This document shows positions 48,301 through 61,465 of a DNA stretch of 64,000 nucleotides, one piece after another; position 1 is the first letter of the stretch; every line of letters begins with the position of its first letter. Location: assembly GCA_008973525.1 (NCBI GenBank), contig WACJ01000402.1:868001-932000 (forward strand), given 5' to 3'. This DNA comes from Stenopsyche tienmushanensis. Taxonomy: Eukaryota > Arthropoda > Insecta > Trichoptera > Stenopsychidae. The notes under the pieces were generated by a model that was given only the letters and a program-made list of their open reading frames with translations, made no database searches and was not told the DNA's origin. The translations under genes were made by a program, and so were the position numbers.

Positions 48301-48482
48301 AGAGTTGTGATGATGCAATTTGGTGAAATACAAACGAAATGAAAAGAAATCATACATATTTTCAAGACTGCCAAATTGTTTTTGTGTTATTTTTTCTGAA
48401 ACTTGAATTGTTCATACAATACATATATATATATATTTATATTTAGATTTAAAAGGATAAAATGTGGCTATTTTATACAATA

Positions 48483-48488
48483 ATTAAA
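48483..48488 (+). terminator. Candidate polyadenylation signal of Bax inhibitor-1
   Basis: ATTAAA lies about 185 bp after the stop codon, followed by a T/G-rich stretch (TTTGTTGTCTGG). No canonical AATAAA was seen closer. Confidence 0.4.
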
Positions 48489-50105
48489 AAGTATTAACTT
48501 TGTTGTCTGGAACTGTACGGTCTAGAAATTTCGTCTAATCTCATGGAAGTTGTTCTTTCTCCGGTGGAGTTAATTGTAAATGAAATTGAAAATACAGATA
48601 AATGTTAAAATAAGTCTTTTATTCAATAGTATGTAAGAATTGCCGTTGAAATACCAAGCTTCAATTAAAGAACATGGCTTTCTACCTAGGTCTACATGCT
48701 GCGTAATAGGAAATTACGTAGGATCAAAGATTGGCATAGAACCAAAGGTGTCTCTGGCACTGATTCCATGAAATTTTGTTTCAGGCCAAAAATTACAGTG
48801 CAGCTCTATCAATATACATAAATGCAATTGTAACTTGTTTTGGTTCTCCATGTCCATCAAGTTTATTTTAAGTTTGACTATAAATATGGAGGGTCTGTTA
48901 TAAGAGCCATTATTTAAATATAATTAATTTTTTTCATTATACAATGACAAAAAGAATTTGTATTTATGAATTGAACAGGTAACAGTCAAAGGATGCAGCA
49001 TTCGCAATCAGACTGAAGGAGCTGCATTTCATTTAACCCCTAAAGGAGTACTATCCCATGCCTGGGACACTCCCCCCCCCCCACCCTCCATTATTCAGAA
49101 AGCACTCTTGTACAGAGAGCTTCCCCGTATACATCGCACAGTTGTTTAGATCGTTAGCCCAAATTTATCGACTAATGATTTCGATTTCAAGTGTGTTATT
49201 TGTTTACGCAAAGAAATGACTGAATATTGTGCTATTGGCAGTGTTTATTTATTTAATTGCTTCCTGTTCCGCTCTGCTTGTTGAATGAGTCTGTCAGATT
49301 ATCATTTCCTTCTAAAGCAGGAGGCAAATGAATTGATTTCTTGTGTATTGTTTATGTAAAAAAATTACATGGTCTTGTATACTATCAACAGGGCTTATTT
49401 ACAATTGATTCTGCCTCGAATTGAAGATTTTCTTACGCTGGTAGGAGCTGAGGGAAAGTAATTGGTGTAAAGCGATTATGGCATCAACAACTTCGATTTT
49501 AATTTTGTTCACTCTTCAAAAGGTTAAAGTGATTTAGGAACCAGATGCCGTTGGCTCAACTGCTGCTCCTTTTTATAATTTGACTTGTGTTCATCTAACT
49601 TTTTATCATATATATTTGTTTGCATGGAATTGCACCATCGAGCAGCCAAAGACTATCTACTTATCTTATACTATATCTTCTATCATAGCACTAATTCAAT
49701 GAAATTTGGAGATTATAAAAAAATGCAATTTAGTTTGGTATTGGTTTATTTTTGATTCTACATAGTGAATATTTACATAGAAATGACGCCATACACACTC
49801 GCACAATAATCAGGGAGATTTTGAATACTTCAATCATAAATATACTCAAATATGACCTAAGTACATCCAATTCTTTCATCAAATCAAATCTCATAATTTT
49901 CATTAAAATAGTCCAACACTCTGGTCAGTGGAAGTTTAACTCAAACACGCACTATTTACTGATGATTCACCATTCAACATTCATCACCCTAAGTCTGACT
50001 AAGTTCTCAAACATTCATTATAAAAGTAAATTAATCTTATGAAAATATATAATACTAAAAAAGGTGGAGGCAAATTATTTATGATTGAAGTTCCTTATAT
50101 TTAAA
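48489..50105. other. Intergenic stretch between two convergent genes
   Basis: It presumably holds the 3' UTRs of Bax inhibitor-1 and the FUS-family gene. It has a run of C at 49071-49084. No further gene or recognisable mobile element was found. Confidence 0.6.
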
Positions 50106-50111
50106 TTTATT
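50106..50111 (-). terminator. Candidate polyadenylation signal of the FUS-family gene
   Basis: TTTATT reads AATAAA on the coding strand, 21 bp after the stop codon. A second one at 49745-49750 would give a 3' UTR of about 400 nt. Which is used cannot be decided here. Confidence 0.35.
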
Positions 50112-50131
50112 CCTTAATGATGGCAATCGAT

Positions 50132-53100
50132 CTAATAAGGACGATGTCGATCCCTTCCTCTGGAATTAAAAAAAAAACAGCCAATTAGTCAAAGAAGGTA
50201 GAAATATTATAAAACTGCATTATATTTCAAATGTTTCCCAGAGACAGGTTCATGCGTAATATTTAAATATCGTCCACATGAGTTTATATTGAGATTTTAT
50301 GTACCCATGAAATATATTATAAAACAGATTTATTCAATTGATGTGAATAATCTGCAGCGTTGACAATGGGATAATTCAATTATTTTGTAGAGAATCAAAC
50401 TCACCCTCCACCGCCTCGATGCATCGGACCTCCGCGACTACCGCGGTCTCCTCCTCTGAAGCCACCTCCTCCGCCACCGCGTCTTTCGCCGCCTCGGTCT
50501 CCTCCGCGATCATCATCTCGACTGCGTCCTCCCCAACCTCCCCCGCCGCTGCGATCTCCGCCTCCTCGACCGCCACGTCCACCACCCCGACCCCCGCGAC
50601 CTCCCCCGCCGCCGCCTCCTCCGCCACCAGGTTTCTCTTCATTACATCTAAACGAATAAAAAAACATTTCATAAGCAAATGTTCACATTTATATATAAAT
50701 AATTAATTAATACAATACGTAAAAAAATGTTCCTCATCCAGGTTCAAACGTGATACTGATCGACGTGTGAGTTTTAAAATGAGCTATAATTCAATTTATC
50801 CCAATTTGAAATATACAAATTATTAATTTCAATAGTTTGTAAGCGTTGTTGGGACAATAATATAATTGCATAATAACAAATAAAAATTACCTATTGCAAG
50901 CATTTCTCCAGGCGAAGTTGGTATTTCCGCAGTCCGGATTGGGACATCTCCAATCTCCTTCGCGGCCTTCTCCTCTTCCGCCGCCGCCACCGTCGCTTTC
51001 ACCCCCGCGACCACCTCCACCACCCCTTCCGCGACCTCCTCTGAAGCCACCGCCGCCGCCACCGCGTCCACCGCCGCCGCTTCCTTGCCAGTTGTTCTGT
51101 CTCTGGGCTAACGAAACTTTGATCACGTTGCCGTTGAAGTCTTTGCCGTCGAACCATTGGATGGCCGAAGTGGCGGCGTTGGCGTCTTCGTATGTGACCG
51201 TGGCTTCTCCTTTCGGCCTACCGCTGGCTTTATCTTTGTACATCCAAATCTTAGGCTTCTGCGTGCGCTTGTCAGACTGCAATAAAATATACATCAGTGA
51301 ACGAATCCCATCGAACAGATTCAACTTTCAATCAAATGAAATAACTGTACTCTGTCATTTTAATAGCGACATTACGAAATGAAGTTACAATAGTAAACGA
51401 CAGATATTTTTATATAGCGAGCGAACAAATTGAATCCCTTAAAAGTGTAAAAGGACACAGAGTGCACTCGCAGAATTTATCGAGACTGAACAATCGTTAC
51501 CTTAATCACGCCTATTGCCCCGAAATGCTGCGCGATATCTTCTTCGGAAGTCTCAGGATCCATACCGGATATGAATATTGTATCCTCTTGAGTGATCATA
51601 TCGTTGCTGTTTCCGCCGCTGCCGCCGCCGCCGCCACCACCTCGTTCACCCCCGAATCCACCTTTTTATAGACAACCGACATGATAAGAATTGGGTTACG
51701 AGTAAATCGACTAAGACTATTTTTAAATTTAAGTATGAGATGAATTTTTGCATGAGCTGCAACCCTAATTTGTCGTAAACCAATGTACAACATCCTTCAG
51801 TTTCACTCCATTTTCGTACATTTTAAAACAGCAATGATCTTCCTTTAGATATGCGGTATTATTAACCTGTACCTTTTTATTGTACGCTCGTCATTTTTAT
51901 CGACAGAAACCTTGTGCTCAGTTCCACCACTACTTTCATCGATTGTGGCATTGTTAAACGCAATATTGTAAACAAAATTGACATCTTGTTTTATGGAAAC
52001 CTGTCTGTGGAGTTTATTTACCAGAAAATTAGATATAATGAATTTAAATTGAAATCGACCGTGGCAGTATAGTAGTTGGCTTCATACCCAGAATTGACAC
52101 ATTAGTGCACTTAATTTTAGTCTGCGTTGAAATTTAATCTATGCGTTCTAATACAAATATGTTCGTATATTGGGCGCGTGAATAAGTTCCTGTTGTCATG
52201 TCCACTCTCTTGAGTCCAATTTACACTGAGAGCGAGGGGAGATTAGCTAGATTAAGTAAAAACTAAACTTATACTAGCTTAAGATATATTTTTTTAAATT
52301 AAAACTCGATAATAAATGATTTAACACATGGGAAAGGGTGATTCTAGTCTTGCTCATTACGTCATGGTGCGAGGCATCTATACGCACTAACAGCAATAGG
52401 GACTTCCATGATCAGAAATCGTAAAAGGCCCCGGGATGCATTTTTCTCCATAACTTGCGCAAAAAGCCCTAAAAGAGGACGACCACAAAATATGTGTTCA
52501 ACTGGTCCACTTTTCAGACCGCTGATACTTCAAATGAACACCTCGCAGTCGGACGCCACATGTCTACAGAACATGGTTTGTATCTATCAACATATTCTCG
52601 CATGAAAACCGAAACCTATGTATGCAGCAAGCGAGACATCTCAGACAGTGCTTAAGTACGAATAGTGCCTGAAGTTGACGCAGACCACATTAATTTTTCC
52701 CCACCAGCCATACTCTCCCAACATTGTTCCTTCTGATCATCACTTAATCCAATCGATGAGTCATGACCTGGACGAGCAGCACTTCGCATCTTATGACGAT
52801 ACCAAAAAATGGGTCGATTCTTAGACACGATGTGGAATCCAAATACGACCAGAATAATGAACGCAGTGACAGTTTATAAAATAGGATTTTCACTAAAAAC
52901 AGCGAGAACTTATTCACACACCCAATACAAATTTGCTTAGCGCTAAATTGACGTACCACACGTTAATGAACTTGCGCTGAATATGATTATTTTTTAACCA
53001 ATGAGCGAAGATTCACCTTTTTTTAATATGCACAATTGCTGCGGATTCACATAAATCACTCTCGATTCGGTTGTTCTCTCATGTTTTCTTTTTGATATGA

Positions 53101-56100
53101 CACATTCAGGCATCGATGATTGAATAATAATCAAACTAATCATTTGCCTGATACTTAATGAAAGATGCAAAAGAAACGACAAACTTTTCACATGTTTAAA
53201 AATATACCGTCTACAAATCTATGTGTATCGTATACAGAGGATGGAAATATTTAAATGGATTAGTAGCCTTCAAATTAATTTCTAGCGTAATTGATCTTCG
53301 AATATCTAGCAACTTAGTATTGTCAAGTAATGGAAAATTTCATTAATAAAAATTAGTTTTAAAATAAAATTGAACAATACCATAAATTTAAAAAAATGAC
53401 GGTGAAAAATTGATTTCATCATCTCTACAATATTGATTACTTACGAAACGACCTACTTACGGAATAAATTTACAATATAAAAATGATTCCTTTCGTAGTT
53501 TCATATTTAAATTAAAACGCGTCAATTTCAAACGTTTCCGTTTGTCTTTTAGTAAAGCAAAATTAATGTTAATGAGCGTCTTGAACAACTAAATCTTTCA
53601 AACTGCAAATTTCCAAATCCAAATTCTACTCACGACACATACATTGTATTGTAAAAAAAGAGGAAATAATGTAACCAATATTAAAAAGTATAAGTATATA
53701 TATATATAAAAAAAAGAAAACTTTCTTGAAAGAGCTGCACCTTTCTTATCAAAGATATATGTAATACATGATAAAAGACGTCTACCAGAACCAATCTAAA
53801 TCAAAGGGCTTCAATATGTGCTAGAGCATGTTGTGACCAAACGAATTTTAACCAGTTTCCCTACGACGAGAACCACTCGTGAACCATCTCAACACGTGTT
53901 TACGATTTGAAAATGCGAGTAATTCTCGTTAATTCGTCTTTAGACCTTTTGCAATTTGGATATTGATAAAATTATATTATTTAGGATGACCTTCGAAGAC
54001 AATTTATAAGAACCTACCGAGATGTAGATTATCGATCTAAAATTCGGCTGTTTAGATTTCATCTAATCCACCACAATTACAAACATAAAGTTGCTAAAAA
54101 AAAGTCTCTTCCAGAAGAGGCAGGAAAAGATATAGCTCCAAATTTTGACCTTTTAACCACATAAACCTTTATTACTCAAAAGTAAGTCCAAGACGTGTAT
54201 AATTAATTATCTCAGACCTACGGCATAGACGTAAAATTTTTATGCAAAATACGAATAAATCATCGCCCTTTGTTGGTTTGACTCGACGTTATTTGCATCG
54301 ATTTTATTTGCACACTCCAGCACTTATTAAATCTCTTATTTTTTGCACACAAGACCAAATTTCTGATGGGGATTTACTTAATTTTGTTAATTATAAATCT
54401 ACAGGTGACATTTTTGCAGCTCTTTCATAGATAGCGAACACAGTACATTTCATTAAAATAGAATAGCTCCAGACGTGATGCTGGGCTTTACCTTTATTAA
54501 AACCTCCCCCCCTGCTGCCGCCGCTATAACAAACAAGACGAGATCAATATTGAGGATTCTGAGGAGTCACATCTCTGATTCCCGAGTGCTTCGGGTTATT
54601 CTTGAACGTCTGTATACTTTTCTTCGTGTTGGTCGTCCAGTCCGGTCCGTGTCAGTTTGTATGATAAAAGCATTAATAAATCCCCAGCGATTTTAATTTA
54701 CATCGCAATATGCTGAATTTAAAGTCCCCAATTGTAAAAGAAAAAAAAAAAACCAATAATGACCACGCTCTTTTACGCTTATCGTATGACCAATAAAAAA
54801 ATACCCTCAAGTCAAATATGAATATCACCTCGAGATATATCGTTTCCGTTTGGAAATAATACCTTGTTTGTACTCTCCAGTGCGACCTTAAGCTTAGCAA
54901 TAATATAAATTATTTCCCGGTACAGCGCTGATATATTTCAGGTGACCGTTTTAAAATTAACCCAGACTTTGCATGGTTTTCATCGTGAATAATTACGACC
55001 ATTTAAACCTAACCATACGATAAATTATTCCCAGATCAGTATGACTATTTACCATATTCAAAAATATTATTATGAGAACCCAATTTCATGATTTTCAACC
55101 TTCATGACCATTTTTAAAATTTGCATATTAAAACTGGGTTTATATACGAGTAGATATCATATGACCACGCCGTGATCAAAACTGTTTTATGTCAAGTCGC
55201 TACAACTATACTTCCTGCAGACAGATAAAGATACAGCAAATTCATTTGAAAAATTATTTGAACACACATATTTTCAACAATAAATACAATCATACCACGG
55301 TCTTTTAAACTCTTCTCGTGAAACCAGTTCTTGGCGAAGTTGGCATTACTTTAGCCGAGGATTACCACTGGACTAGACCTTTATTACACTGTTTACCTTT
55401 TTTTAAAACCTTAAATAAAGTATTCTCGAGCTTTTGAATGCTTAACTGTGTAGATAGATGCAACCATTGCAGATTTGATTAATATTTACACTGATTTAAC
55501 ATTTTTGTCTCTAATAGCTTACAATTACTTAAGTCATAATCAAGGAAAAGATGCAATAGTATAAAAACAGCAAGATGTGTATTCAACAACATTCAGATTA
55601 TTTCCGAATTGTATGTTTGCACGGCAATGGCGAAATTATATTTTTTTAATACATTTAAGCATCGAAAGGAAGGACAATCTATATAACCAAAATTGATAAT
55701 TTTGTGAAATCCTTTTATGCTTTGAAAATAGTTGTACGTAATTTAAATTGCATGGGTGATTGAATAGCAGAGCAATATTCAAACTAATTTGTTTTGCTTT
55801 GATTAAATTTATTCTTTAGAAATATAGTTCTCAATGTTTTGCAGATTGAATAAAAAAAATGTATTATTAACTCTTTAACGACGGGAGACTCATACAAATA
55901 ACCCTAGATCACTAATCATTAGTCTCACAGACTATAAACTCGAAACGCATTGAACACGCATGCATGTTCTCAAACCTTCCCTGCTCAATACCTTTCTAAA
56001 TGAGCAAATAAGCGACCCAGGCATACTCATTGCGTGTGCACGTCAATTGTCGCGCAACATAAAGCGTAATTTGAAAACATGATTTTAATGATCTAGGGTT

Positions 56101-59081
56101 AAAAAACGTTGAAAAATACCTATTAGTTTTAAGTTAAAATATTTTATCCCTTTGATGAGTAGGCACGCACACGTTGCGGGCATGTTTCAATTAACCTTTC
56201 CTTTACGATACATTCTAAAACCCCGTATTTATTATATTTCATATCGATATTCTATAATATATATATCAATATAAATAGTATATATATTGATATAGATAAG
56301 TGGTTCCTAACCTTTTCAGTTTTTTTAATCCCTATGACCTATCAGGGAAACTGATTTTATCCCTCTTTCAGCTCGCTTTCCCATAGCAACATGGTGCCTT
56401 CAATGTTAACAGACGCTAGGACATGGAATGCGTGGTGCAAATACACGACGTGCGCTATGCAGCAGAAGGAGGATGATGAACATACAAGACGACGAACAAT
56501 GGAAGCATCCTCCTAACAGACACACAGGCGACATCCAGGACAATAAAGGACATGCAGGAGAATCTGGAAGGGAAGCATTGTTGCCATCCTCGAGCAATAC
56601 TCTGCTTGTTTACAAAAAGTTGTAAAAATTCCCTTTATTACAACTCGTTTCAGTGTAGTAAATACACCACAGTAAAGGAAAGGTTAAATTTCCAATGTGT
56701 CAATCTAAATTAAGTCATTAATCAAAGGGTTAATAAATAATCTTTTTTTTAAATTTGCCACCTCATAGTGGCTAGCTTTGGTGACGTCCGTCGCGCAAGA
56801 GTTAATATACAAGCGCCTGATTCATCATGACTTTAATTCTACAGTGCAAAAAACGTAGGCAAGGATTGCGACATGTTAAAAATCATGCAAAAAATTGAGA
56901 ACTGTTCAATGGTATATCAGATAACTATATTTTATAAAGAAGAAGAGTGTTCTTACCCAAAACCGCTGCGTCCACCAAAGCCGCGGTCTCCTCCATAGCC
57001 ACCGCCGCGATCTCCTCCGCCGAAACCACCTCGGTCTCCGCCGCCACCTCCGTATCCACCTCTGTCGCCGCCGTATCCTCCACTGCCCCTATCGCCCCTT
57101 CCCCCATAACCGCCTTGTTCATTCCCTCCTCCGCCGTATCCACCGCCCCCGCGGTCACCGCCGCCTCCGTATCCTCCCCCGCGTTCATTACGCCCCCCGT
57201 AATTTCCACCGCCTCCGCGGTCTCCTCCGTAGTTTCCGCCTTCGTTTCCTCCGCCGTAATTCCCCCCGCCACCGGCACGCTCGCTGTTATAGCTACCGCC
57301 TCGGTCGGCTCCCCCGAAATTGCCGCGATCTCCGGCGGGCGCACCGCCGTAGCCGCCTCCCCCGGCTACTGCCCCGTAACCGCCGCCTCCCCCGCCAGTA
57401 TTATAGCCTCCCATGGCTGCACCGTTGTTGTAAGCGGCTCCTAGAGCAAAACAAAAGGAATCCGCTGTGAGTCGCTGCAATCGTAGACGCAATTCGATCG
57501 ATGATTTAAAATAAATTAATCAAAAAATCAAACAAAACAAAAATGTTAGGATGATGTTTCAACCCTGCCAAATATCAAATATCGAGCAGGCCTATCAATC
57601 ACCTTCTTTAATATGGGACTCAATAGGAGGAAGACTGAATATTATTTACTGCAGTCACCAAGCCTGAGTCCCTAAGGCTCTACGATCCGCGGCGGAATCC
57701 TCGGAGGGCGCGCGCCAATTGAAAATTCCTAATTTCTCTGTTATTATCAAGCAATGAAAAATTACCGGCATTATTCTGTCCCCATTGGCCGGCGGCAGTA
57801 TTGTACGCGGCGTTCTGGTCATAGCCACCGGTAGCCATTTGTCCGCCGTAGCCTGCTGCAGTAGCGGGCGGCACCGCACTCGGAGGAGGCACCGAATACT
57901 GCGAACCGTATCCGCCGCTTCCGCCATAACCTCCGTATTCTGTTAACAAATACATGTGTCACATATTTGCACAGGTGGCTTTGCGACCAATGAAGATTGA
58001 CCAAGCGCGGGTGACTCTAATTCGACGGAGCGACGTTAAATTTCGCAGAATCTCAGAGCGATTCGAATGCAGGGGGAACCCAATCGAGAACCGTCGGCGT
58101 CTCTTTAAAAGATCTAACGAGCTCCTTGAGCATTTCCAGAGATAGCAATTCGTCGTCGACGACTTATTTAAAAAAATAATAATCAAACAATAAGGATAAC
58201 AAAAAATAATGAATGTCAATCTATGAGTGCAGACGGAAGGTCAAATTGATATTTAAATGATAAAATATGTGGCATTTATGCATAAAAATCTAAGTCTAAT
58301 GATCTACATGGTTTTCATCAACAAAAATAATAAAGCCTTTTATGCATAAATAGGACAATTTTATAAAGCATAAAAATATGCAGAAAACTACACTATCTTT
58401 CAGAATGGCAAAAATCTACTACTACTCACACATATTTAAAAACAGGCTTCGTCGCCCTGGTTTAAAGTCCATCATTTACACACTAAAATGTAATTGATAT
58501 GTGCGCAATGTGCGTTTGATATCCACGATTGTGTTTAAAGACCTGGCTCGATAAAATCATTTGGCCGGTGACCTATTTGATTGATCGTTCAATCTTTATC
58601 CATTGAACGAGACATTTCGATTTTATTTGATTTGCAATTGATTTAAATATTGAGTTCGGTTTCCCGCCAAGGTGGAACACGTGGCGGCGGCGCGAATTCA
58701 GTGACGCCGCCGACCGACGCCCAACGCCGGTATCGACGCATTATTTAAATGGCGCCGGATCAATACGAATCACGCGAGACAGCCGACCGGCAAATAAGAC
58801 AAACGAGGCGCAAACGCATGACTGAAGGCCGCACACTACAAGCCGCATCGTTCAGGATGGACCCGGACGACGCAGAAGCGGTAGCGCGAACCGGCGAATG
58901 CTATGGCGGCATCGATCGGTAGACGCCGACGCCAAAGCCCGCATCGCGGAAAGGACGCGACGAAAGCCGCCCATTTTGATACGGAGCGATAGTCAATTCA
59001 GCGCAAACAAAAATGCACAAGTTTCGGTCAACGGCCGGCAATCGGCAAAGCGGATGGATTCGGATACTCACGTTCGGCCAT
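50132..59081 (-). CDS. caz: FUS/EWS/TAF15 family RNA-binding protein (cabeza), 8 coding exons, complete
   Basis: Seen: exons 59081-59072, 57939-57766, 57440-56957, 54523-54492, 51661-51501, 51276-50891, 50647-50405 and 50159-50132 join to 505 residues. Order: MAEQYGGYGG start with a Tyr/Gly/Gln-rich low-complexity region (1-60), a long Gly/Arg/Tyr-rich region (62-255), an RRM at about 260-345 (RNP2-like TIFISGM, RNP1-like KGEATVTY), an RGG box, a RanBP2 zinc finger at about 394-423 ([18 protein letters not shown], then CN.C), a second RGG box, and a C-terminal RDRHRPY. Known of the family: nuclear RNA/DNA-binding proteins acting in transcription and splicing; the final PY is read by transportin for import. 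The first coding exon supplies only 10 nt and the fourth is 32 nt. It converges with Bax inhibitor-1. Confidence 0.95.
51662..54491 (-). other. Intron 4 of the FUS-family gene
   Basis: AT-rich, 2,830 bp. Around 52480-52560 it shares a stretch (ACTTTTCAGACCGCTGATA and nearby) with repeats at 4995-5050 and 6215-6240. No other gene was found in it. Confidence 0.7.
54492..54523 (-). other. caz: 32-nt microexon of the FUS-family gene
   Basis: The acceptor TTTGTTATAG and the donor GTAAAG flank 32 nt encoding [10 protein letters not shown] in the Gly-rich region. The preceding exon ends in phase 2 (GG) and the next begins with GT in phase 1. Only this microexon joins them in frame. Without it the reading frame hits TGA five codons into exon 5. 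It stands alone in 5.3 kb of intron. Confidence 0.85.
54524..56956 (-). other. Intron 3 of the FUS-family gene
   Basis: AT-rich, 2,433 bp. It contains a TTAA-bounded repeat at 55867-56102, a short dispersed motif at 56146-56190 also seen at 3511 and 31468, and a fragment at 56220-56255 shared with the hAT-derived repeats at 8880 and 10235. No gene seen. Confidence 0.7.
55867..56102. mobile_element. TTAA-bounded short element in FUS-family intron 3
   Basis: TTAACTCTTTAACGACGGG lies on the left. The right end is AATGATCTAGGGTTAA, whose inverse resembles ACCCTAGATCACTAATCA at 55901. The interior is shared with 40448-40560. The exact left end is uncertain. Confidence 0.5.
57940..59071 (-). other. 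Intron 1 of the FUS-family gene with a GC-rich 5' part
   Basis: The end near the first coding exon (about 58640-59070) is GC- and CpG-rich, unlike the AT-rich remainder, as expected near an active promoter. It contains no recognisable coding exon. Confidence 0.6.
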
Positions 59082-59219
59082 GGCGACTCCTGCTGCTCTG
59101 AAGCTAAATCGCCGGTAATAGAAGCACTCAAAAATTCTCCCTCCTACGAGCGCGAGTGTTGCCAGTCGTCGATGCGACCTTTGCGAACACGCATATTTAA
59201 ACAAATCGATCGAATTTAA

Positions 59220-61370
59220 AATATTATTTAATTTAATTTTAAACACATCTCATAACAGAAGAAATAAGAAAATATTTTTACGCTTAAAATAATCGTCGCG
59301 ATATTTTATACAAATTTATAAATTTTACAATCGATCAAATTATCACAACAAAAATTTAACAGCGTAAAAAATCAAATTAATAAAAATATTTGGGCATTCA
59401 TAAGCATGTTTTCGAATTTATTCTAAATAAAAATACAGATTATTAAATAGATTTAATTTTAAATTTGTGAAACATCATAAATAATTTTGCTCGTAAAAGC
59501 ATTAATTTTGTATTATGGCCATTGTTTGTTTATTTTTGACAATATGGCAATACATAAATAAAAGATGGAACATAATATATTTATTTTGTCGCAATAAAAA
59601 AAACTAATTAAGCCTCCTTTCAAACGATGATTTTATAGATTTTATTATCATCATCGAAGAAGCTCCGATCTGCGACAATTTATCATTGAGCTTGAAGGTT
59701 TTGACTGGGACCGGTTTCAATCATCAATCATCGATTTGGAAAAGTCGTACGTGAGGATATTTCAATAATAAGTCACGACATAATTACGATTTACGCTCTT
59801 CGCGTCGACATTGTAGCTAATTTTCAACGGCCCTCGTACGATTCATACAAAGACTCCCCTCCTTTTACTTTGCATTGACTCAGACATTTCCAATATAAAG
59901 TGGCCTATACACGTTAAATATTAAAAAAATGATTTGTTAAATAACTTTTATAGTTAATATTCCATGATGTTTAATATCAATTTAACGCCTTACACACGCT
60001 CACTTTAATAGATCGCAGGATGATGATTATGAGTTAAATTTAATTTAACTGAGCAAAAAATAAGATCAAAACACCTTCATATTAATAATATAATTGAAGA
60101 GATAAAAAAGATCTATTTAATCAATGCTTTTCATTGTTAAAAATAAAAACTTAAATACTACATGTATATGCCACATAAAAATATTTTTAGGAAATTTATA
60201 ACATTTATCAGTGTTATATAGTGTGTATTTATCGCAATTATCAAACTTTCATTGTATTTCAAATTAAGGCAGACTTTTATATTGAATATTAAGCAAATAT
60301 TAAATGCTTGAGAAATTTTAAGCCTTTAATTTATGAATCGTCGTTGAATTCGCAGAATAACAGACCTTTCTTGGTAAAACGAGAGTTGTAAATAAACGAA
60401 ACAAATGATGAAGCAATTCAATATCTATTACAAAAATAATCACAGGTATACAACCGAAACGATTTATAAATACTTTTAAAATCAGCATAGAATTTGCTTC
60501 GGCTTAAATAACCAAGACGTCTATCTATCTTTGCTTATCTTTCACATTTTGGTTTATCTTTCATATCGTAAATGTAAACTATTTTTATCTTTATGAATAA
60601 CTTTTTTTAATTAGAAACTATTTTTTTGATGTTGAAATGTAGAATCTAGATATACATACAACAATACAAATTTAGCATAGCAGTAAATAGACATTTTTCA
60701 CGTATCATTCCCAGAATAACAGCAGCAAGTTTGTACATTTCTCGCTTTATAATTCAGTAAAGAAAAAATCTTCAAAAAATTCCTACAGTTATATTTTACA
60801 ATATGCAAAATAAAGATATAACTATTTAGCGAATTTTTGAGTTACAGATCAGTAGACATTTGAGGATTTGGAAAGAAATCGCTTCGAGAATGAAAAAGAA
60901 GGCCATTACGAATAGGCAATTTGGAGTGCTTGTTATCGATTACCGGATACTTTTGGCACTTCCAAAAATTTGATGGCGATGACTTTACTCGTAGCTGATT
61001 TATTATCAGCTTCCAATAATATTCAAACCAACAAAAAAAACCGAGTCTACCAAAGCTTGAAGTTTTTGAAATTTCCACCTTTAATTGAAGACTTAGCAAA
61101 TGAAATTCAACCAAGTCACTAATGTATACCAAAAATGTAACTCTTTTATGTATTTTTGTAGAGCTGCAAATATCACAGAATTATGGATATTTTTAATTGT
61201 AATATGGCACAGGTAGGTTTTTTAATACGGCACGGTAGGGAAAATCGGTTTGAAGATCACGAAAAATTAGATTCTAAGCGGCAGTCGATTGGATAGAGAG
61301 GGAGAATCGTTTATAGTCTATCCGACTCTAGCATATATTATAGAGACGCTACGCGCATGCGCCGCGCCAT
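59220..61370. other. Intergenic, AT-rich, no gene recognised
   Basis: The 5' flank of the FUS-family gene, running toward DNAL4. Open frames such as the 96-codon one on the minus strand at 60842-61132 match no family I know, have the base composition of the surroundings, and are not called as genes. Confidence 0.6.
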
Positions 61371-61374
61371 ATAT

Positions 61375-61465
61375 ACTGCGTGTGTGTTTGTACGGAGCAT
61401 AAAACAACCACTACACCAGTAGCAAGCCTACTTTATTATATACTACACAACACTCAAGCCTTTTA
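61375..61465. repeat. Left copy of a direct repeat pair (LTR-like)
   Basis: ACTG.GTGTGT, then GAGCATAAAACAACCACTA, then CTTTATTATATACTACACAA recurs at 62049-62133 in the same orientation. On the minus strand each copy begins TGTGTAG.ATATAATAAA. The 580 bp between the copies contains no recognised retroelement protein. Confidence 0.6.

Noticed and set aside
50376..50706. Open frames of Val/Ala/Glu-rich and Ala/Ser/Thr-rich proteins on both strands.
   Set aside because: Shadows of the RGG-box exon 7 of the FUS-family gene.
56947..57444. Long Ala/Ser/Thr-rich plus-strand open frame and Glu/Ala/Thr-rich minus frame.
   Set aside because: Shadow frames of the Gly-rich FUS-family exon 3; low-complexity GGN codons leave the other frames open.
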